Origin: Epiperipatus broadwayi
Taxonomy: Eukaryota; Onychophora; Udeonychophora; Euonychophora; Peripatidae
Length of the DNA stretch: 64,000 nucleotides
Direction of reading: 5' to 3'
Assembly (NCBI GenBank): GCA_028023455.1
Contig: JAQFVV010000030.1
Location: forward strand, 9,388,876 to 9,452,875
Shown: piece by piece, positions 1-12,309 of the stretch
How positions within the stretch are numbered: position 1 is the stretch's first letter
Layout: each line of letters begins with the position of its first letter
The notes under the pieces: model-generated
The model's input: only the letters and a program-made list of their open reading frames with translations
What the model was told of the DNA's origin: nothing
The model's database searches: none
Position numbers and translations under genes: made by a program

Positions 1-156
1 ATCTTTATTTTCAATTATTTATGTACGTATTTTAAGTTCAATGTAATTTCATATTACATGCTGTAATATATATTGTTTATAATGTTTACAATCATAAAAT
101 TATGCAAGCATTAAGTAAAATTCTTAAATTTTTTTATAACTAATGTATTATCTTAC

Positions 157-954
157 CTGGACATTGCTATATCAGCCTTTTGTAATGAGATCTGGGGAGG
201 CCCTCAATGCTGCATTTACCGCTGAATCTATTCGCTCTCTTAGTTTGGAGGCACGACCAGGAAATAAGTAGTTTTTTCTTTCCTGATGTTATTAATACAT
301 TATTTTTATATTTGCCTTCTTCTTTTGTACCATCCTTTAATGTTGTAACTCCATAGCCATATTTTTTATTGTTATACCATTCTCCTTCATATTTTAAACC
401 ATCAGAACGTTCACTTATACCAAATCCTGAGCGTTTATCATTTTTCCATTCGCCCATATAAGTTTCAGTTACAGTAGCATCAATAATATCATCCTGATTT
501 ACAAAACTCAAATTGCTATCTGTATGCACCTGGAAGTATTTGTAAGTGCTGATTGGCTAGAATCTGTACTTGCGCAGCTGGCAGTACTAGCTGTACTACG
601 AATGGATCCTGTTCCACTTGTAGTAGTGCCACGTTTATCAATATCCCTCCTGTGCTCCTTTGTTTTTAATTCGTAAACCCTGCATAATAGATTTCTTTAA
701 ATTAGAGCTTCTTTCCACCAAAGATCGTCTCCGAGGAGGAGGTTCATCACTTTTAGCTTTGAGAACAAAACCTCCTCGGCAATCATCTATTTTACGATCT
801 CTTTCACTCTCTGGCTCTCCTTGGTCACTACGTAAAGATGTGAGTGAGGCACAGATGTTTCCGGACGGTAATGTGATGCAAGACCAAATGGTGCACTCAA
901 CCCGTACACCATAGCCATGGCGCAATCCACGCAACCACTGGCCTTGATATGTAC
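157..954 (-). CDS. jph: Junctophilin-like gene, one internal/3' exon with MORN repeats (frameshifted in this sequence)
   Basis: Junctophilins tether the endoplasmic/sarcoplasmic reticulum to the plasma membrane; their N-terminal MORN repeats contact the plasma membrane. Read on the minus strand, this exon starts after a T-rich tract plus AG at 956-955 and ends at a CCAG|GTAAGA donor (GT at 156-155). It encodes MORN motifs ([57 protein letters not shown]), the [11 protein letters not shown] linker motif, a Ser/Thr-rich stretch, and a helical segment containing [16 protein letters not shown] and QKADIAMSR. This order matches animal junctophilins. The reading frame shifts by one base near 890, 868, 658, 532, 262 and 197 (a GGGG run at 194-197), yet conserved residues continue in the new frame each time. 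Other exons lie outside the window or were not found. The family call is firm; whether the gene is intact depends on whether the indels are real. Confidence 0.85.
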
Positions 955-1524
955 CTAAAATTAAACAAAAATATTTTTATTAATAGTGTAATAGAGATAA
1001 ATAGTTCATAAAAATCATAATAATTAATTGATTACAAATTTTTCTAATATTATATTGATGAGTAGAAAAAAAAATTAAATAAGCCACTGCAGAGTAAGGA
1101 TTTCTCCAGCAGCTTTCCAACAATAAACTTAAATGAACATTATATATGCATTTAATTTTAAATTGTATAAAAATTCAATTACAATTACATACAAATGCAA
1201 TGTTTAATAAAAGGGGCAGTATATTGTTAGTAAACTCTCACTCTTTTATTTCATTTCATAAATTATATATGTATACATCCAAAAGAAATACCCTGAGAAT
1301 ATTTATGTATAGGTTTCTAACGTCAGAATGAAATAATATCAATAAATGTAAATAATACAAAAAACAAAAATATATATAGCAAAAAATATATTGCATAAAA
1401 ACAATAATTAATAATATTGAGATAAAAAATAATCAATAGTTCATAACATTTTCTCTTTCTGCTATATTGATTTCTATATTTTTACATATATCATTTTCAA
1501 CTTTTTTATACACTTTTTTTTAAT
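955..1524. other. Presumed junctophilin intron, no feature seen
   Basis: AT-rich sequence immediately upstream (in gene sense) of the acceptor at 955-956. The region nearest the acceptor on the minus strand is T-rich, as expected for a polypyrimidine tract. I see no further MORN-coding exon here or elsewhere in the window, so the upstream intron may be very long. The 156 bases left of the exon are likewise presumed intron. Confidence 0.45.
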
Positions 1525-1735
1525 CAAACTTTATTTTTACAGCTTTAACTATCCTGTAATCTTCACCAGAGCTATAACACCCAAATATATAATCATACGA
1601 TTTAATACAGATATTTGTACATATATTTATATACAAATCAAACATACATAATAAGCACTCACTGTTATATAATAATTATGTCATTTTATTCCATTTTATT
1701 TATTTTATTGTTAACTAACTTTAATTTTTACACAT
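1525..1735 (-). repeat. R3 family copy (G-poor repeat with GATGAAGA-type core)
   Basis: Contains, on the minus strand, AGCTCTGGTGAAGATTACAG followed by a TAGTTAAAGCTGT-like strand. The same block recurs at 2025-2350, 25720-25870, 30705-30957 and 48060-48500. The flank on the higher-coordinate side is strikingly G-poor. The family is not one I can name. Confidence 0.5.
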
Positions 1736-1799
1736 AAAATAAAGAATGATATAAAAGTATGCTAAATATTATATAATAGTAGGGTTAAGATGTATGTTG

Positions 1800-1935
1800 A
1801 TTATATATATATATATATATAATGTATTAAATATATGATTATATATTTGATCTGGAAGAACTCTGATGATGACTGCTTTGAAATCAGTCCAAAAGCTGTA
1901 AGAATAAAGATTTAAGGGCCAAATAAATGTATTGT
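1800..1935 (+). repeat. Short (TA)n and a degenerate R3 core
   Basis: A run of about nine TA units at 1803-1821 is followed by CTCTGATGATGACTGC with a downstream CAGTC that can pair with GACTG. It is an R3-like core in the orientation opposite to the neighbouring copies at 1525 and 2025. Confidence 0.4.
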
Positions 1936-2024
1936 TGAAGTGCATAAGAGAACTGAAAATGATATGATTTGTCTATATGATACCATTTAGAACTTTCTTT
2001 AACGTAACACTTTAACGATACTGT

Positions 2025-2350
2025 TTTTTATATCAAAACTTTATTCTAACAGGTTCAACTGTTTTGCAGTCATCATCTGAGCTATAATATCCAAATATAA
2101 ATTATACAATTAATACTTTTTTTTCACATATTCATATATATAATTAAATACACAAATAAAATATACATTTTAACTTAACCATTATAAATAATCATTTTCC
2201 CTTTTATTACTTTACTCTTAATTCCTTACCATCCACATTTATTTTATATTACTTTTTTTTACTTTTAAAAATTATTTATTATAATTCTTAGTTCAAAAAA
2301 ACTTTAACTTTTTATTCACTATTTAATACATATTTTTGTCTTTTGACTTA
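2025..2350 (-). repeat. R3 family copy
   Basis: Minus-strand AGCTCAGATGATGACTGC core followed by a CAGTTGAACCTGTT strand, with a long G-poor flank (2100-2350). Part of that flank reappears reverse-complemented at 5200-5455, so the two form a widely spaced inverted pair. Confidence 0.5.
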
Positions 2351-2832
2351 TATTTTTAATCCACTTCTAATCTTTTTTATTCCGCTTGAATGCATATCCA
2401 TCACACTTGGTGGCATTGTTTTTCCAACAAAATGTCTTCATATACACAGTCCACTGGGCCACTACATTTGATTTACATATTATAACTAAAGAAATAGATA
2501 CACAAAGAAAACTGTTTTTTTTTTAAACATTTTTGTTATTAATAACAAAATAAAAATCTTTCTCTGCTTCTTTTAATATTTTTTTCGTTAAATAATTAAT
2601 GTTTTTCAAAAACAATAATAAATAAATATTCGTTCACTTTAGTTTCTGATCAAAAATGCAATTTCTAAAACAAAAAAAATAAAAAATTGAACTTGCAATT
2701 CTCGTAAGTAATGTTATTTTTTACTACATAAACATTAATTAAAACATAACAAATCAATGTAATTGAAACGATTCTTAATTTTGTGAATGCTGCAGCCCAA
2801 ATCTTCTAGTAATAAAATTCCTTTTTGCTTAT

Positions 2833-2930
2833 TTTTTTTCACTATGTCACTAGCATTTGCCAGGAGGTGAACCCACAACAACCAACTGCTTGCTTGCAAG
2901 GCAGCTGGGTGACCTGTTATATCGACTTAA
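2833..2930 (-). repeat. tRNA-derived SINE copy
   Basis: Read on the minus strand it holds CAGCTGCCTTGCAAGCAAGC, GTTGGTTG and GTGGGTTCACCTCCTGGC, followed by a poly-A tail (poly-T at 2833-2840). The same arrangement occurs at 16826-16940 and 38225-38360. An anticodon-arm-like TGC loop and a box-B-like GGGTTC are visible, but the body departs from a functional tRNA. Confidence 0.6.
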
Positions 2931-3197
2931 ACAATGGCTTGAATTTCTGCCTATTTTTTAAAATAATAAAAAAGGTTTTTCACAAAAACTATAATAATAA
3001 ATCAATGTACATTTTCATTTTACTTCTGCAGTGAAAAATGCAATTTCAATCTCTCTACCCCAAAGAATATTGATTGACTTTAATTCTCAACGATGTTAAC
3101 ACTTTTAATTCATAAAAAATTAAAACTTTTAAAACAAAGAAATAAAATGGACCATTCCTAATTCTTGTGAAAGCTGTAGATCTCATCTCTTCTACAA

Positions 3198-3218
3198 TGA
3201 TAGGGTTAGGGTTAGGTC
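3198..3218 (+). repeat. Short interstitial TTAGGG-like run
   Basis: About two and a half copies of the common animal telomere motif (TAGGGTTAGGGTTAGG). Too short to indicate a telomere. Confidence 0.6.
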
Positions 3219-4263
3219 TAAACTACTTCAATTCTTTCACACACAGTGATAAAAAACCATTTTTTTACAGTAATGGAAAAATCTTGTAAGCTACAATATT
3301 TCAGCTGTATCTCAGAAAAACCCCCAAATTGCAAGATCTCACACACGTGAACAAGTTAGTAGAACAGGTCTGTCACAGTGGGAGAAATTTTTAGGACCTT
3401 TTACACTACTTCCTTTACTGGTCAAAAATAAAAACCTTAACATCTCTTAGATAAATAGGCGTATTCATTTAAAAAATTCAAACCCTATCATGAAAAGGAA
3501 AGATCATGTTAACAAGGCAGGGGTATATAGATAGTAAACAACACCTATCAAATGATAGAGCTGGATCTAAGTGTCAATTGCATGAGTAAATGAATTTGCC
3601 AAACAATGCTAGCAGGTTGGCATTAGCCAAAACATTTAATTCCCGATACGCAATTGAGAAGTTGATGCCTGAAAAAACGGCATTTTAAACCTTTACTTTT
3701 GAGCTAACATCAGTGCCATCAGGCATGATGCATGTGTTTTTTAAAAAAAAGAGCACCAAACATTTTATAACTAATAACTTTTCCACATACAAATTACTTT
3801 TTTACATTAAAATTTTCACTTCTTTATAAGTCTAATTCCAAAAAATCCAAACTGACAAAATTTTCAAAATTTTACATACTTGATTTTTAACATCTCCCTC
3901 TATGGTCATTTTCTTCAATTTATTCTTTTTCTCTTCCCCATATTCAAACTATTATTAATAATAATTATCTATAAAATTATTGTCCTAACCCTAAATCCCT
4001 ATTATGATTTGGTTTTATAATTTTAATCAATATCGATCTCTTTTAATTTTCCTATCCTTCTACTATTATTTGTATAATTAATCTTTTTATACTACCTTTC
4101 TCGACAAGACATATGACCTGATTTCTAATGAATGCAAATGAATAGGTGATACTACTTATCATATTTATGTTGGAATTAAACTAGTATAAACTCAATTCTT
4201 TACTGTTTCCCTTTATATAATTATACTTTTTAGAAGAATAGGATAAAACCTATAAATGAAAAT

Positions 4264-4475
4264 CGTCACTAGGACCTTGGTAGGCTTAAAACACATTCTC
4301 TCTTTTCTTAATAAATGAAAGAATGTGTTTTAAAAACCACAGAGGTCCCTAGTGACGACTTTTTCAGACGCCTCAATAAGGTTTACAGCCTTGCTAAAAC
4401 TATTAATGAAATAATAGTGATGCTTAATAAAATTTATAATTATAATTGTTTTTTAGTAATAGTTTTAACAAGGCT
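4264..4475. repeat. Two adjacent small hairpins
   Basis: Arms of ~36 bp at 4264-4299 (CGTCACTAGGACCTTGG...) and 4320-4357 (...AGGTCCCTAGTGACG) fold around a ~20-base loop. Directly after, a 19-bp arm AGCCTTGCTAAAACTATTA at 4387-4405 faces its complement at 4457-4475. A degraded copy of the first hairpin's right half follows near 4505-4590. The structure suggests small fold-back elements; family unknown. Confidence 0.6.
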
Positions 4476-5199
4476 ACTTAAGCCATAGCAATGAAAAGTC
4501 TGAAAATCGTAATAAAAACCTCATGAGTCTTTAAACTCTCTTTTCTTCATGGCGTAAGCATATTGTTTTAAAAACTGGAGATCTCAATAATTTTTATTTA
4601 TCTATTATATTAAAGCTCTTATAAAGTAATAATTAAGCGTTTAATAAAATTTATAATTATAATTGTTTTATATTTTTACTTTTACATGACTTGCATTTAA
4701 TTTTATATACTCCATTTACATATTTTTCTGTCTCACATATTTATTACCTAATATATTAAATACATTCTTCCTTCTTGTATTACCGTCTTGGTGCAATTTT
4801 ATTACAGTATTAAACTTTTATTAATTTGAACTCATTATTTATAAACCACATACTTTTTACAATATTGATATCATAGGTTTTAATAACTAATTACCATATT
4901 TGACTATCATCTATTTTAGTTTTTTCTACATACTATCCAATTATTTCTATTAAATTTTTCCTCTTGATTTTCTTATACTTTTCTCTTCCATAATTTTTCT
5001 GGATATTCATTATCTCTAAATACTTTTATTATCAATTTTACCATTGATTTACTATAATCTTCTTCATTTGAGCAATAATTCCAAGCTTTATAATTTTTTG
5101 AATTTATACTACTTATTTTACTCATTTAATATCTATATTCAAATTCCGAAAACTACTTATATTACTATCTTACATTAGTTTTTAATAGATAGATAATAT

Positions 5200-5455
5200 G
5201 TATTAAATAATAGAATAAAAAGTTAAAGTTTTGAGAATTAAAAAATTATAATAAACAATATTTAAAAGTAAAATAAAGTAATATAAAATAATGTGAGATA
5301 AAAAATAATTAAAACAAAGTAATAAAAAGGGAAATGATTATTTATAATAGTTAGGTGAAAATGTATATGTATGCGTGTAAAGTATATCAATATATTAATT
5401 GTATAAATTATATATTTGGTTTGTAAATGGTATATGATATAAAAGTAAGAAAACA
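5200..5455 (+). repeat. R3 flank fragment, inverted relative to 2100-2350
   Basis: The segment reading AATAAAAAGGGAAATGATTA then TTATAATAGTTAGGTGAAAA is the reverse complement of the block near 2170-2220. No core motif is present in this fragment. Confidence 0.45.
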
Positions 5456-5632
5456 ATACATAAAAAAAGGGAAGAAGAAAATAGTATGATTTCGTTTATA
5501 ACATTCACATGCTATAAAAAAATTATTGGTTTAAACTTAATACTCCACATGTATGTTATCAAAAACAAAATGCGTACCAAAAATAATGGAATGTTTTTAT
5601 TTAAATAATTATCAATGATACTTTTTAAATAT

Positions 5633-6075
5633 TTGAAAACCAGGCACTCTTCACAAACCCGGAGTTTAACGTATAAATATAGGGAGACTCATGACTTGAA
5701 GCTCCTATCAATTATCCACACTTCTTATACGCTAATATACTCGACCACACACATGTGGAAAAGATAAATAATCACCACACATATTTATTTCATGTGAAAC
5801 CAACATTAATCAGTTGTGGTACACTTTATCATCACCACACATATATATAATAAGTGCTCAGTTTATATTAAGATAGCAAATCCTCAATCTTTAGTTGACA
5901 GCTTCAATCATTTCCAACTTTTACCAACTTGAGTACATCCATATCATTGAAAATACAGATGATAGTAAACCAAAGCCCATTTTGATTCTAACATTATTGC
6001 GCATGCCTATGTTAACTTGAAGTCATTCTGACCCTTCATTTATAGGACCTTATCCATTTAAATACATAAAAGAGG
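5633..6075 (-). repeat. R1 family copy (minus)
   Basis: R1 is a ~450-bp dispersed family. In the plus sense it runs: CATCAGATTTTCAATG; GCCTGTCCATTAAAGT; GCTATCTTAATATAAACTGA; a TATATATGTGTG tract; GGACCAACTGATGAGTGCTG; TTGGTGATTATTTATCTTTT; a box-B-like GAGTTCAAATCCCCTA; and a GTGAAGAGTGCCTGG end. This copy is on the minus strand and is followed at once by a plus copy. Confidence 0.75.
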
Positions 6076-6263
6076 AATGGGATCAGAGTGATTTTAGGTC
6101 AACATGGGTATGATAAATAATGTTGACATCAGCATGGGATTTGGTCTTTCTGTCATCAGATTTTCAATATATGGATGGCTAAAAAGTTGGAGGTTGAGGT
6201 AGATTGAAGCCTGTCCATTAAAGTGTGAGGATTTGCTATCTTAATATAAACTGACCACTCATT

Positions 6264-6321
<58 letters not shown>

Positions 6322-6495
6322 GTGTGTGGAAGATGATAATCTGGACCAACTGATGAATGCTGGTTTAGCATGAAATATGTATATTACTGATTATTTATCT
6401 TTTCTGCATGTGTGTGGTCATGTATATCAGTTGTATAAGATAGTGTGGATAGTTGGTGGGTGCCCGAAAGTCTGAGTTCAAATTCCCTATATTTA
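6076..6495 (+). repeat. R1 family copy (plus), head-to-head with the previous copy
   Basis: Carries the full set of R1 blocks, with the internal TA tract expanded to about 30 units (6257-6317). Its CTGATGAATGCT/AGCATGAAA core has a perfect 5-bp stem. With 5633-6075 it makes an inverted pair of ~420-bp arms. Confidence 0.75.
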
Positions 6496-6499
6496 TCAA

Positions 6500-6715
6500 T
6501 ATACTGTAAGAATTTTCAAAATAGGAAAAACTCTCCCCTTATAGTAGTGCCACTCAATACAAGTCAGAGCAATCAATGAATGAGAGATGTGTGCATAAAA
6601 GCCCTATCTAGTGCCTACTCAACCAATATCCCTGAATAGTTTCTAGCATGAAGCTTTTGTTAGTGAGGAGCCTTGGATCTGAGAGCACTGTACATTCATT
6701 TTACCTGTTACTTTA
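6500..6715 (+). repeat. R2 family copy
   Basis: R2 is recognised by AAACTCTCCCCTTATAGTAG, CCCTATCTAGTGCCTACTCA, CCAATATCCCTGAATAG and GAGCCTTGGATCTGAGAGCA. Related copies lie at 24000-24235 (just after the Penelope-like ORF) and at 28093-28570 as a fold-back. Confidence 0.7.
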
Positions 6716-6719
6716 TTTT

Positions 6720-9700
6720 ACTTTTCAGAGTATTATAATTTTAATTCCCAAAAAACTTTAACGCTTTATTCTACTATTTAATATATATTATTGTCTTTTC
6801 TTTTTATAAATATGGCTATAATGGTGAATTAGTATTTAAATATTTTATATATGAAGTTTTAAGAATAACAATTGTTTCTATCTTGTTATTTCGAATATTA
6901 TTGTAGCAAGTTAATCTTATATTCAACAGGTATTTCACTCATTGCTTAATCTTATAGCCTTCAGTGTTAGGTTATTGTGTTGCTAAATATTGAGATCAAG
7001 GATGGCTTGAACTAGTTTGGCAATATCTCAGATTGTTGGTCATACTGCATTTGTTGATTTTGATATATGAATTTAAATATTGGTAGCTATTATAATAACA
7101 TAATTATTTTTTAATAAATTACCTTTGTTTGATAATAAATTATTTTGTTTCTTTTGTTATAGACTATTATTTGAAATATAAAATATTGATATGCCAAATT
7201 AATAGGTGTCCAAATTTAAATCCTGCTGGATAAATTTATCTTTTTATTTCAATATTTATTGTTAGTGGGACGAATTTTATTTTATAATTTATAGTTCACA
7301 ATATTTTTGAGTAATTGTGACTTTCTTTTTTTCTTTGGTATTTTTTATATTTAACAATATTAAATTTCAATTTATATAAGAAAGATCTACAATTCAATGT
7401 CAGTGCTTTAAAAGTGGATTTGGGATTATAAATGTTGCAATATGAAAAACATAACAAATGTCAAAGTGATCGATAGACATCCTTTAGTAAAATGGATTCA
7501 TGTTCGAAGTATACATTTAGAATCAGATTACCAAATGTGTTTAATAAATTTTTTATCAAGTCATCATATTGTCATTAAAAATTAAACCTCTGAAATGAAT
7601 TACTTTGTGCTTATAAATTAATATCTAATGTTTTATTAAAGTATTGCCAGTGAATTTTAAAATGCTGGAATATTCTGCAAAGAGAAAATATTTTCACAGG
7701 ACACTTTTCAATTGTTCATAATAGTTGGATTATGAACCAATGGATTACTTTAAATAAACTTTGTTATAATAATCTAATTATTTAGTTATAGTTATTATTA
7801 GGGTAAAAAAAAATAATAAATTTCTCAAGATGATGCTGATATGCAAAGGTATAGGTATGAACTTTATATATTTCATTAATAATATTGAGTATGATGTAAT
7901 ATATGTGATTTCCATTTTATATTGGATCAATTTGTAGTTAATTAAACTAATTTTTAAACTTATGTAAATCTGTTTACATTTAATTTATCATATGTTTTGC
8001 TAGTCCTTATATCCAGTCTCAGATCCATAAGAAACTAATCATCTTTAAGTAGAGAATTAAATCATTAAGGAATATTTATGCCTATAGCACCTATGATATT
8101 TGTATTAGTTTTGAAATTCTATACTATATAATAAGGCATTCTGATGATATAAATTAAATAAATTGTATTTGTTAATAGAAGTATACTCCTAACTAATTAT
8201 AAAAATGGTAAATAATATAAGCAACACAGCAAACCAATCTAAAAAAGGATATGAATATATAATAAATAAAGCTATGTATTTTGTATACCATTTGGAAGTG
8301 CTAAGTAAATAATTTTATTTACTCTAAAAAAGTGAAAAGTTAGCCAGATTTTATAGAATGAGATTGATAATCTATTGATTATTGTTACCAAAATAATTAA
8401 GGACTATATAAAACATTATTATCCTCCCGTATGTAAAATTAGGTTTTGTTTCTAATATCATTCAACCCTCTCCAAAAGAATGGTAATAGCTCTGCAAACT
8501 TTAGAATTATACACACAGTCATAACTCAAGCTTAGTTTATTTATGGAGAGCAACATTAATATTTATTGATTATTGTTAAAGAATTTTATTATTAAATTAT
8601 ATTTATTATTGTTCGCTTATAATTTCTATTATTTTGTTTATATTCTTGTTATTTTACAATAAAGCAAGTGTTATATTTAATACATCTGTTTGTCATTATT
8701 GAAATCCTCGTCTTTGCATATTTATGAAAGAAAAGGTCATCCATCTATGCTATTAAATTACATATTTAATTATTTATATTTTAAACACCATTTCTTATAG
8801 CCATTGCTAATCTGAAAATATAAATTAGTAGAGTAAAGTCATACACAATAAGTGATGCAGAATAAAATTCTCTTTTGCATTCATCAGATCTAGAATAACT
8901 TAATAAACTTTACATCTATATATTTTATTAATTTATTAAAATGATTAAGATTAATATATTTAAATTAGAAATGACAAAGAAATAATTTTTTTGCCTTATT
9001 TAAAATAGATATTAATTTATATTAAAATAGTTCTTCACATAGGTGTGTTTAAGAATAAAGATTTTTATGAGACATCTACAAGAATACTTTAAAAAATTAT
9101 TTGTCTTGATTATTATTAAATTCTTTTAATATTATTAACATTTATATTATGTGGAAATAAAACATGTATTTATTCTAATTTACTGTTGAAAGTGCGACCA
9201 ATCTTCTCCACGTGAAAACATTTTAAATCTCGAGTGATCATCTTTTACTCCTACCTGATTACATCTTAGAACTTTAGGATACAATATATAATTATGAGGT
9301 TAAATTGTAATATGCTATATGCTTACTTAAAGAAGCATAGGTTCCTGATGTATCTACAGTGTGGGAGGTTAGTATGACTTCTGGGCTGATTGATAGTTGT
9401 GATTGGATTAAGCTAAAGATTGCACTGATAAAATCAATAACTAATTACTTTCATAACAGTAATGAAGAAGTGATTGTGAAAATTTTTATTACATCTTGAA
9501 TAAACTTTAAGTAACATTAGATAAAACGTATTTTATAGTTTATCTTATTTCTCTAACTAATGAATTCTATTCAGTTATATATTTTGTTTATATAATTTAT
9601 GTTATAATCAAAATTTGAAACTCATTAAGTCTTTTTTATTGTTTATGCAGATAAATATTAAAGTTAGTAATTAATTATTTGTTTCACATATCATTTAATG

Positions 9701-9780
9701 TTTGTAGAGGATTATACTTTTTCCCATCAAATATGAAGACACATATTTCAAAACACAAGCACATAATACAGCATGTACTC
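6720..9780. other. AT-rich DNA without recognisable features
   Basis: No open frame with a familiar motif and no clear repeat boundary on either strand. The sequence is unique-looking, dominated by A/T runs. Confidence 0.5.
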
Positions 9781-9783
9781 TCA

Positions 9784-10093
9784 AGCTAATGCACATATAC
9801 TTTGTGGATTTTAAACTATAAATGAATATTGTTACTTCCAAATACAAGATAATTGTGAAAAGATAGAGTGAATCCATCTATCTTTTTGACCCAAACATGT
9901 ATGTATGGGCAAATCTTAGGAAATGAGAGCATGAAGATGTCAAGCGATCACTTTAAATTACTTTTACTATGCTTGAATGAATGATGCTTGCAAAATTTCC
10001 TAGAATTTATGATACATCATTATTTATCTTGTGTTTGGAAGTGACAGCATTCATTTATAGTTTAAAATTCACAAAGTGAATGTGCATTAGCTT
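9784..10093. repeat. Inverted repeat, ~70-bp arms
   Basis: Left arm 9784-9852 (AGCTAATGCACATATACTTT... to ...CTTCCAAATACAAGATAA) matches the reverse complement of 10024-10093 (TTATCTTGTGTTTGGAAGTG... to ...GTGCATTAGCT) with scattered mismatches. The spacer is ~170 bp. No coding content. Confidence 0.75.
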
Positions 10094-10309
10094 TATGGCT
10101 GATTATTAATATTACAGTTTATAAACATAGTGCTATATAAAATAAATATTTTATTTACATATACTCTAAGTAAGTTTAAATTATTTGAAAATTTTAGAAT
10201 ACATAAATATTGAAGGGAGATATATATATATAAGCTTCATGTATATATTTTTAAAATTTTGACAGGAATTTATAAATTAAAGGTTTACAATATTTTTACT
10301 AAACAGAAG

Positions 10310-10870
10310 TTATATATAGATGGAAACAATGAATTAAATTAATCATAGAATTAAAATTTGTTGGAGTGCTTTTGGTAGAAATAACTTCAGACTAACAAGA
10401 AATATACCTATGGGTGTGAAAAGAAAGGTTTTTAATAAATGTGTTTTAACAGTTCTTACTTATGAATCTGAGACATGAAGACTTAACAGAAGAGCAATAC
10501 AGATACTTCAGACCATTCAAAGAAGAATGAGGAGATGCATGTTGGGAGTAACAATAATGAATCAAAAATGCAATATATGGGTAAGAGAACAAACAGGTGT
10601 AACTGACCTCATAGAAAAAATTAAAAGACTGAAGTGAAGTTGGGCTGGACATGTTCTAGAAGAAATGATAATAGATGGACAATTGAAATCTTAAACTGGA
10701 TTCCAAGAGATTGTAAAAGACCCAGAAAGACAACATGTGAGATGGATGAAACTAAGAAAGTGTGCAGTGGTGATGTGGAGAAGAGAAACTAAAGATCAGA
10801 GAAGATGGATTGAACTTGAAGAGATCTTCATCCTGCAGTAGATTAATAATGGTTGATAATGATGGTGATG
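10310..10870 (+). mobile_element. RTE-like LINE, 5'-truncated 3' end
   Basis: Translates, with stops and shifts, to the C-terminal part of an RTE-type reverse transcriptase ORF: TFVWSAFGRNN-like, RAIQILQTIQRRMRRCMLG-like, VREQTGVTDLIEKIKRLK, SWAGHV, NRWTIEILNWIPRDCKRPRK. It ends in TGATAATGATGGTGATGAT, a simple-repeat tail typical of RTE elements. Copies of the same family are at 14215-14440, 27655-29040 and 56300-56540. The element is dead; the RT core is absent here. Confidence 0.8.
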
Positions 10871-12300
10871 ATTTAAGTATGTGCACAAAAAATGTATATG
10901 GCATTATTAATTCTAAATTTCTTTTAAAGTATTTTAAAACAAAATATTTTATTAATTAACAATTGTAAAGATATTTTATAATTAGGTTAATGAAAATGAC
11001 ATTATTGTATATAATATAATTACATTTTAGATAAACATATCAGCTAATTAGAAGATAAAAATCTTATGTGTTTAGTCAAAATATTGACTGTTAATTTGGT
11101 ATAATCTTGTTTTAAAACTAAAGTTTTATAAATACTGTAATTGGATAAATAAGCCATGAACTGTAATAAAGTTTAAGAATTATCGACCATCAATGGGATA
11201 TATGAAAATAAACCATGATGGAAGCTGATTTTTCTGATGACAGTATAGTGAACTATAAATAGGGATTATGATTGTGCTTTGATTATTTGTTTTGATCCAT
11301 TCAAAAATATCATTGAAGAGTAGAGAAGCCATCATCTGCTTCACCCTGACTAAGCAGTCAAGTGCAAACCAAAAGTCCATCACGAGTTGCTGAGAAGAAG
11401 CCGCTAAATAATATAAACCACCTCAAGAATCATTGTATCCAGTGTATATGAAAACTTTATACTGCCTAACTTCAAAAGTGTCTATTTCTTTGGGGAGAAA
11501 TTAGCCACCACTCAATGAGAGAACCACTATTGGATGCTGCACATTAAACATGAAAATAAATTTGTACTAATAAAGATCATTGCAGTCATCAAGAACAATG
11601 TAATAGAAACTTTACAGGAGACCACAAGACATAGCTAAGTTTGTACAAACTAATTCTGCAAAAGTCTACCATTACCTGAATTCAGAACTTGAACCATTAG
11701 TGATGAAAAGCATAATGTGTATGAACTTTGATTATATATATTGTTATGGCTATGTGTTACTAATATGAAATATTTATTTCCTATATTTAATTTATGCTGA
11801 AAATTTTATATAACTTATGACTGCTTTCCATAAAAATAGATTTGTTTATAAATTAGAAGGGCAAAATGGATTGTTATTTTTATTAGTCATGCCACAGTTC
11901 AGTCAGTGTAAATCTAAAAATATTTTTTTTATAAAACAACCAGCTTATTATTGCAGATCCTTGTCATTCTCTTAAAAGCTTATTTAATGTTTTAAAACCA
12001 GATTTAAGAATGATCATTTCCCCTAGTCTTAAGTATATAAATTGTAAAAAATAGTAATTTAATCATTATCATGAATAATGCAGATTGATGACGTCTGGAT
12101 AGTGTAAAAGGAGCTGCACATAGATATTAAATAAATTAAATAAGATTGTCTTTTTAATAGTTAATTCTGTATTCATAAATGAGTGTAAAGTAGATGATGA
12201 TTCCTCCTTTTTACATTTAGTATTTCATTAATTACCCATAATTGTACACCTCTGTCACTAATGCCAGGTAGATGCACAATTTTTACCTGCGCATTTGATG
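10870..12300. other. Unassigned region, slightly less AT-rich around 11.2-11.7 kb
   Basis: Between 11180 and 11720 the sequence is more complex than its surroundings, but the longest open frame (67 codons, minus) has no motif I recognise. It could be an old repeat or non-coding exon sequence. Confidence 0.3.
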
Positions 12301-12309
12301 ATATTTATT

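Noticed and set aside
660-914. 84-codon plus-strand open frame
   Set aside because: Antisense shadow of the junctophilin-like exon.
3198-3218. Telomere or chromosome end
   Set aside because: Fewer than three TTAGGG-like units, flanked by ordinary sequence.
10446-10652. 68-codon minus-strand open frame
   Set aside because: Antisense of the RTE-like fragment, which has clear motifs on the plus strand.
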